64,000 bases of DNA from Palaemon carinicauda. Taxonomy: Eukaryota > Arthropoda > Malacostraca > Decapoda > Palaemonidae. The DNA is taken from contig NC_090767.1 of the NCBI RefSeq assembly GCF_036898095.1, positions 31,012,405 to 31,076,404 on the forward strand. The letters run 5' to 3'. The stretch's first letter is position 1. Each line of letters opens with the position of its first letter. A model generated the notes under the pieces. It was not told where the DNA came from, did not search any database, and saw only the letters and a program-made list of their open reading frames with translations. This document shows positions 58,691-64,000 of the stretch, in pieces. The position numbers and the translations under genes are program-made.

Positions 58691-58835
58691 AGCCAATAAC
58701 AACTCAGCTTCATTTAATTGGCCCAATTTCATTGGCCGATATCTTTTCACTTTCCTTTGGTGATTGGTTCTCCCGTTCGGATAACTCCGCCCACATCCTT
58801 GTAGAGAACCAATCAGCGCAGGAAGGAGGCGGAGT
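58691..58835. promoter_or_regulatory. Cluster of CCAAT and GC boxes inside an intron
   Basis: Six CCAAT/ATTGG motifs (58693, 58716, 58723, 58731, 58763 and 58809, first base of each, both orientations) and two GC boxes (CCGCCC at 58788, GGCGG at 58828) lie within 145 bp of otherwise AT-rich DNA. Such density is typical of an NF-Y/Sp-driven promoter. The only transcripts it could obviously serve are an alternative NLR-like transcript or the gene fragment at 59847. It could instead belong to an old repeat. Confidence 0.4.
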
Positions 58836-59262
58836 CAGGAGGAGACGCGTCTGACTATGGCTGGTGCCGATATCAGTTTCCTATTCATTACAATCATGAT
58901 CACAATGATTCATTTCTATCATTATTAATTAAATCAAGGCCATAGAAATGAGACATTTCCTTTTAATATATGGAAAGAAAGAAATTAAAACTTAACATTA
59001 AAAACTTTTATATAAAATTCAAATCAGATGAAAACATTATTTTCCTTTTTGTGAAAATAAAACCTGATTGAGACCTCTGAATATAATGTTCTACATCTAC
59101 AGAGTAATAATGATGATAATAATGATGTTAACAATGATATTGATAATGATAACAACGATATTAACAGACTGAATGACAGGATGAGGATGAGGGAAAGGAG
59201 GCCAGGTATTGTAATGTCCCTCGGAGGAAAGGAACAGAGAAAATAATATTATTATTACTTAC

Positions 59263-59405
59263 TTAAATTTGTAATCTGTTTTGTCTTTTCCAAAGATTGA
59301 CAGAAGGCGTCGAGGCTGGGATGGTCCTTGAACCTGACATCGAGTCCTTCAATATTTGGAGGGATTTGGAACGTTGGGTCCCAGATGCCTTTGTATTCCT
59401 CACAA
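59263..59405 (-). CDS. NLR-like gene, internal exon
   Basis: Acceptor CTCTTTGGAACAG and donor GTAAGT bound 143 bp. The frame is set by the large exon (GA + T gives GAT, Asp): CEEYKGIWDPTFQIPPNIEG, LDVRFKDHPSLDAFCQSLEK, TKQITNL, leaving one A. The perfect donor, phase match on both sides and protein-like wording make this a convincing exon. Confidence 0.8.
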
Positions 59406-59476
59406 CTGTTCCAAAGAGAAGAAAAGAAAAGAAAGAAATAGTTATTGGATTTTGATTGGGAATTTCATTATCAAGT

Positions 59477-59540
59477 TGATGATGATGATGATGATGATAA
59501 TAATGATAATGATGATGGTAATGATGATGATGATGACGAA
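59477..59540. repeat. Imperfect (GAT)n microsatellite
   Basis: GAT/AAT-type units with interruptions; a second short (GAT)n at about 59627-59648 and a related sentence ..ACGAAAAGTTAAAACAAATAATTTCGTGAAATATGG.. are repeated at 59540 and 59660, a local 120-bp duplication. Confidence 0.85.
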
Positions 59541-59846
59541 AACGAAAAGTTAAAACAAATAATTTCGTGAAATATGGAAATTAATATTACCGAAAAATGA
59601 AAAATTAAAATCAGGACTTTTTGATTATGATGATGATGATGATGATGGCAACCAAAACGAAAAGTGAAAAAGAGTAATTTCGTAAAATATGGAAATTAAT
59701 ATTAGGCCTACCGAAAAATGAGAAATTAAATTCGGGACTTCTTGATGTTTACCCGACTTATTATGAGTCTAATTGTGACAATGATGATAATGATGATACT
59801 GACAATAGAGTGCTTTCAATGACGTCACTGGGAATCGCCGGCGGCC

Positions 59847-60116
59847 ATGCTGGAGGGCATACAAAGCGAAAACATGGCGGCTGTAACAGCGAATATGGAC
59901 AATGAGAGCGACTTTGTCAAACAATTGTCGGGTGATGATAAGCGTTTTTACAAGCAGAAACTCGATCTAATTGATGGCCTAGATCCATACCAGATGCAGA
60001 ATTCATTCAGTCAAAATATTGAGGATTTTCCCAGTATTTCATACATTGATATGGTGAACTACTTGGTACTGTCGGCCAACCCAGAACATGAGTGGGCATA
60101 CATTTCCATTGAATAA
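59847..60116 (+). pseudogene. N-terminal fragment resembling proteins with SWIM/YqaJ-nuclease domains
   Basis: The 89-residue frame starts in the left inverted repeat (MLEGIQSENMAAVTANMDNE). Its second half reads FYKQKLDLIDGLDPYQMQNS then DFPSISYIDMVNYLVLSANP. The wording '..KL..I.GLDPY.........LP.V.Y.DIVNYLV..' is what I remember from large invertebrate transposon-associated proteins that carry SWIM and YqaJ-type exonuclease domains further on. Here it stops at ..EWAYISIE and none of the nuclease is present. The family call is from memory and needs a search. Confidence 0.45.
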
Positions 60117-60822
60117 TCTGCTTCCAGAATTTGTTGTTTTTCCCTTTAATGCTTTTAAGTCCAAAATTAGATAAACACTGGGCCGATGAAGAGAGTGTTT
60201 ATAATTATAATGCTAATATTGATCATTTAGCCTAACCTTGTGTATTATAATTTCTTATTGTCAAAATGTATGCAAAAGTTTTGCATTATTATGTCAAATC
60301 TTTATCAGTTCATGCCTAACCATTGTGTTTGTGTTTGGTTACAAATGCTATAATTTCTTATATACATATAAACATATGATGGACAAACTCTATTGTAATG
60401 CTCTTGGATGATCGTTTTGCCTCCTTGCAATTAAATGCGCAAGTTTAATTATTTTTTCGATGTTTCATATATAAGCTGAAGACCCCTTCGGATTAAACCA
60501 GCTTTCAGATATTATTATTATTATTTATAATCAATGTTTATTCATCACATAGACCTGTATGTCTGCACAATTTAATACACAAATTAAAATAAATATAAAT
60601 ATACACTTAATCATATATAGGCATGAGCACCTTGGCGAAAGAGAGACCTAGGTAAGTAGCCTTTGTTAATATAGCCAATATGGGCGCTTTTAATTTTTGT
60701 TTTGTAAATCTGAGATGACCCTTTTGATGTTTAAAAATTGAGATGCCCCCTCCCCCACACACACTACACACTGAACTGACGATGATACTTTTGAAGTTAC
60801 CCATGCGATCGGATATAGCATG
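60117..60822. other. Interior of the TIR element, no coding seen
   Basis: AT-rich sequence with no frame connecting the two fragments. Confidence 0.4.
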
Positions 60823-61084
60823 TTTACACAGGAATAATGATACTTTTAGGGCCTAGCTGAGACTGACCTGATATGAAATAATCAGAACAGATACGTGCTT
60901 AGGGTAGTGAGGATTCACGTAGATCAGCCCGTGATATTCTGGTCAACCACAAGTCACGTCTGCACTTGGATAATTCTTCTGTATCTTTGTCCTGATTCTG
61001 AATAACTGCCGGTATGCGGTAGAAACTCTTGTCATCTCTTCGTCCTCGATTCCCACAGCCAACAATAGCACAAAAACTGGGCAT
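60823..61084 (-). pseudogene. THAP zinc-finger domain (broken)
   Basis: The minus strand from 61084 reads MPSFCAIVGCGNRGRRDDKS (THAP start M-x-x-x-C-x4-C), FYRIPAVIQN, EELSKCRRDLWLTRIS (the invariant W), then an in-frame stop after RESSLP. It continues in the same frame with RICSDYFISGQ. In an intact THAP the motif is C-S-x-H-F, so the fourth zinc ligand (His) is Tyr here. THAP domains bind DNA and occur in transposases and in domesticated proteins. The stop and lost ligand show decay. Confidence 0.75.
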
Positions 61085-61269
61085 TGTGTTAATGTGAATG
61101 TGATGAAATGGCTAAATATTCAACAGCTCAACCATAGCTATTCACTGAACGCGTCTTTGTATGCCCTCCAAGATGGCGGACCGGAAGTTTGATGACGTGT
61201 ATTGAAAGGACTCTATATAAAATATATTGTTTACAAGACTCAAGATGATTGTTATACTAAACGTTATGA

Positions 61270-61271
<2 letters not shown>

Positions 61272-61327
<56 letters not shown>
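61272..61327. repeat. (CT)n microsatellite
   Basis: About 28 CT units in the intron, 57 bp outside the TIR element. Confidence 0.97.
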
Positions 61328-61330
<3 letters not shown>

Positions 61331-61469
61331 TTATTAGTAGGCCTATATGTGTGTGCATGTGCATATGTTTGTATGTATGATCGTGTATCATTGTATTGTT
61401 ATACAGATATTTGATTATTATATGTATCTTTATAATGTTCAAAATAACTGTCAAATAATAATAACTTAC

Positions 61470-62547
61470 TCATTGCTGAGTAGATTCTTGATTGACTCTC
61501 TCTCTTCTACGGTCGGCTCTGAATCTCCATTGTAAAGGTTAGGTAGATATATCCTTGATGGGTTGATGAGATGCCGGCTAAGTTGCCTTTGTAGTTCAAC
61601 TAACCCATCAGTGTCATAAAGGTCTATTGTGATATCAATTTCTTCTCTGTTTGGGAGAGGGGGATCTGTGGCTCTAAGGAGGGCAATATACGCATCAATT
61701 GTATGATCTTCAATTTTGGTGTCCTCATCAAACAACTCAAACCTCTGTGCTATCCATCTTGAAGAAGAATGATCACATTTGATATTCTTCAAGACTCTTA
61801 GCACAGAGTCTTTGTCGTTCACTCCCGACCTTACTAGGAGTTCCAGTGCCTCAATCTTGGCATCTTCTGACACCTTCATCTCGTCCCCGTCACCCATATG
61901 CAATAGGCTGATCATCTGTATCAGCATATTTTGATATTTGTGAAGGTTTTCCGGGAGTCTCCCTCCAAGAAGCATTTCAAAGATCTTTGTAGGTGTGGCT
62001 GTGTTTACAGATTGGTCCCAGCATTGGTTTGTCAATTTCATAGGGAAAGACAGAGCTGCCATGAATTCCATCATCCCTTTATGAGGGAAACTGTAATGAA
62101 AGAAGCCCTGGGAAGTGGTCACTTTCTTTAGGAAGGCGCCAGTTAGCTCTTCGGCTGGCAATCCCAAACTATGACAAAAGGCAGCCAAATTATTGATGAT
62201 GGATTCTGGAATTCTGATTTCATCTCTTTGTAATGCTTTGAATGATTCCTGACATAGTTTTTCTATGGCACGCTTTATGTGAATCTTTAAAAAAGTTGGT
62301 GGCAAGTGAGCTGTGAGCAGGTTTCTTGCCAAACGCTCCTCTAATTTTGAGCAAGACAAAAGGTAAAATTGCCAGTAGAGCTCAGCTTCAGTGGTGATGT
62401 TGCTTATAACCTCTGGTTTATTCATCCACAGAATTGTTACAAGAGCGAGATTTAAGGGTAGTCCCCACACCTCTTGCATAGTGTGCATTGTTTTCCTCAG
62501 ATACTGTAACAGTTCATCTAATGATTGCAAAGGAGAATTGTCTGACC
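61470..62547 (-). CDS. NLR-like (NACHT-family) receptor gene, C-terminal-side part of large exon
   Basis: A minus-strand exon of at least 1078 bp ends at a GTAAGT donor (61469). It encodes about 359 residues. First comes a segment typical of the region after NACHT (LDELLQYLRKTMHTMQEVWG then LPLNLALVTILWMN, the 'PL.L.L..LLW' helix). Then winged-helix-type sequence, and GFFHYSFPHKGMMEFMAALS, matching the F-x-F-x-H-x-(S/G)-x-Q/M-E-F-x-A-A block that closes the NACHT-associated helical domain of NLR proteins. A helical acidic tail follows (EALELLVRSGVNDKDSVLRV..). NLRs are cytosolic innate-immunity sensors. The P-loop and Walker B of NACHT must lie upstream, beyond 64000. The exon's upstream side is cut by a piggyBac-like element at TTAA 62548-62551, with the frame open across the junction. 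Splicing to 59405 is in phase. Confidence 0.78.
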
Positions 62548-62551
62548 TTAA
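62548..62551. other. TTAA target site at the NLR exon/transposon junction
   Basis: GACC-TTAA-CCCTGGATAGG: the transposon terminus starts immediately after TTAA, and the NLR frame reads through it (TTA AGG TCA in the minus sense). Confidence 0.85.
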
Positions 62552-64000
62552 CCCTGGATAGGTACGGTCCTCGGACACCCCTTTAAGGGTATACTCGGAC
62601 GCGAACGACCCCGACGCCAAAAAAAATTCTTGAAAAATCAGTTTTTGCAGTAACCTCCTTTTTTCTTTTGCCAAAAAAAACTTCAATGAATGCTTAAAAT
62701 AACTGTAAAGATAAATACTACTCATCTGCAGAAAAACTATTTATTACAAATATTTTAAAAAATTAAGTAGAAAAAAAAAGACCTGACATAAAAATTCATA
62801 AAAAAAAAGTTTATACATATATACACAAATCCTTTTAGGAATTGATTCTTGAATGTTTAGGACACATCTTGATGTATTTTGGATGAAGTCAGACCCATGG
62901 AGGTGAAGATCTGAAATGAGAAAAAAAGGGTAACTTTTTTTGGCCAAAAAAAATTGTCCAAATTTCATGAATTTTTTGGGTACCCAAATGAAATAGGAAG
63001 TGGCTAATTTTTTTAGGGAATAAACATATGTTATCCTAAAATAGAAATATGTAAAAAAATCTTCATTATTTTGTAAATTACATTTATATCAGGGGCCATA
63101 TCTAAAGGTAATTTTTTGAGTACTTGGAAATTTCGTAAAAAAATACATATATTTAATATATAATATGATATTTATGCAGGTAAAAATATACCAAAATATC
63201 ACAAATTCTATAGGGAACAAGAATATATATAGATAGGGCAGCTTACGCTTCGGATATGTCCACAAAATGGCCGCCAACCACACTGACTCAGACTCCCTAA
63301 TCTGCCACTTGAAATGTAGGAAGGGTATGTCAATTTCAGTGTTATTTACTAATCTAATTATTATTGAATATGCATAAAAATTGTATGGTGGGTTGCTGGA
63401 TAATTGTCGATTATTTTACGACTATAAAATTAAAATTCTGACCCAAAAATTTTTTTTTGAAGGGAAATAAAATCGAAAATAAAAAATGTAAAACAATATT
63501 TTAGCTAAAAAAATTTGATGATATTCAATCAAAAAAAAGTAAACAAAATTTTCCGACAAATAAACATCTAGAGGAATCATTACTCTGTGATAGTTCCTTA
63601 GTACGTAGTAATTTTGAAAGAATTGGGAAAAAACGAAAAAATGGCAATCACCGGAAAATCGAACACATACCTATATATACGCCATATCTGGCTAAAAAAA
63701 AGATAGGCATGGGTAGCCAGATCATCTAGAAACACTTTCCAACACTATAAAAATATAAGTTTTGCGACACTACTTGCCAATTCCTTACGGTAACATGACT
63801 AAGCAAAAAAATGCAAAACAAATAAAAAGGGGCACTCGTGGAAAAATGGCCATTCTAATATACGGCATTTCAGAAAAAAAAAATTTCAGCCACGTGCTAG
63901 GCAAACCATCAAGGCATATTTTCCGACAAATAAACATATAAATGAGATATTACTCTGTGATAGTTCCTTAGTACGTAGTAATTTTGAAAGAAATGGGAAA
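62552..64000 (+). mobile_element. piggyBac-like non-autonomous element, copy 3 (cut by window end)
   Basis: Begins CCCTGGATAGGTACG after TTAA and is colinear with copy 2. It has the same subterminal block (CGGACGCGAACGACCCCGAC), the reverse-frame MSSIYLYSYFKHSLKFF stretch, the AATGGCCGCCAACCAC block (63267) and the satellite from 63540 onward. Relative to copy 2 it lacks the local repeat ACTACTCATACTACTTAAAA at 54429-54470 and keeps the CTGCAG/ATGAG junction seen in copy 1. Confidence 0.82.

Larger units (their letters stand above)
59807..61214. mobile_element. TIR-bounded DNA element with inward-facing THAP and YqaJ-associated-type fragments
   Basis: The left end AGAGTGCTTTCAATGACGTCA..GGCGGCCATGCTGGAGGGCATACAAAG (59807-59868) is an imperfect inverted copy of the right end (61152-61214; complement AGAGTCCTTTCAATACACGTCA..CCGCCATCTTGGAGGGCATACAAAG). 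Both ends carry a CRE-like TGACGT and a GCCAT..TGGAGGGCATACAAAG block. Inside, a plus-strand frame starts in the left repeat and a THAP-like frame reads from the right on the minus strand. The element lies in the intron between NLR-like exons 61470-62547 and 59263-59405. Target duplication is unclear (AT at both sides). The superfamily is uncertain; THAP-bearing DNA transposons include P and some TTAA-targeting families. Confidence 0.6.

Overview
The window is animal nuclear DNA, most likely from a decapod crustacean. It is AT-rich and full of long microsatellites ((TA)n, (GA)n/(CT)n, (ATT)n). It carries decayed retrotransposons of several kinds, a DIRS1-type tyrosine-recombinase retrotransposon (a group reported as frequent in decapods), a 3' (AAT)n-tailed dispersed repeat, and spliced genes with GT-AG introns. 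There is no prokaryotic organisation. The species cannot be named from the sequence.

Left part (1-22 kb): the window opens inside a TTAA-flanked piggyBac-like non-autonomous element that ends at 2094. A double (TA)n array with a snap-back repeat in its centre follows. Then come mostly gene-free, repeat-derived DNA, an RTE-type LINE scrap (4.5 kb), a pol-only Ty3/Gypsy remnant on the minus strand (10.7-13.0 kb), a LINE endonuclease remnant (14.9-15.8 kb), a CR1/L2-like reverse-transcriptase tail (17.0-17.9 kb), a microsatellite cluster (17.9-19.7 kb), a tRNA-like SINE head (20.2 kb), and a nearly emptied Gypsy element that still has both 316-bp LTRs, a PBS, a PPT and a 4-bp target duplication (20457-22156).

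Middle part (22-51 kb): a 5'-truncated RNase H-bearing LINE (22.66-25.2 kb), a two-unit coding-like repeat (25.3-25.6 kb) and a segment of unknown nature with higher GC (26.3-29.4 kb). A tandem segmental duplication follows, copy A 29459-34766 and copy B 34767-44147. Copy B has been enlarged by a MULE DNA transposon (36.26-37.74 kb), an (AAT)n-tailed dispersed repeat and an RTE-like LINE tail. Copy A acts as the empty-site reference for these. The duplicates share unrecognised coding-like segments. A 6.6-kb DIRS1-like element (44.15-50.71 kb) follows, with inverted terminal repeats and an internal complementary region.

Right part (51-64 kb): the best host gene, an NLR-like (NACHT-family) receptor gene on the minus strand. 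Its large C-terminal-side exon (61470-62547) is followed by three exons that join in phase (59263-59405, 58195-58354, 57461-57557). A further exon (53868-53947) and a terminal ORF (51222-51555) are possible. A second, complete piggyBac-like element (54265-57044) lies in an intron next to a 60-bp minisatellite. A TIR-bounded element with convergently oriented THAP and YqaJ-associated-type fragments lies in another intron (59807-61214). A third piggyBac-like copy abuts the NLR exon at a TTAA, and the NACHT-coding DNA would lie beyond the window edge.

Nothing here looks like a CRISPR array, operon or rRNA locus. All family calls were made by reading translations and repeats by eye; no database search was run.
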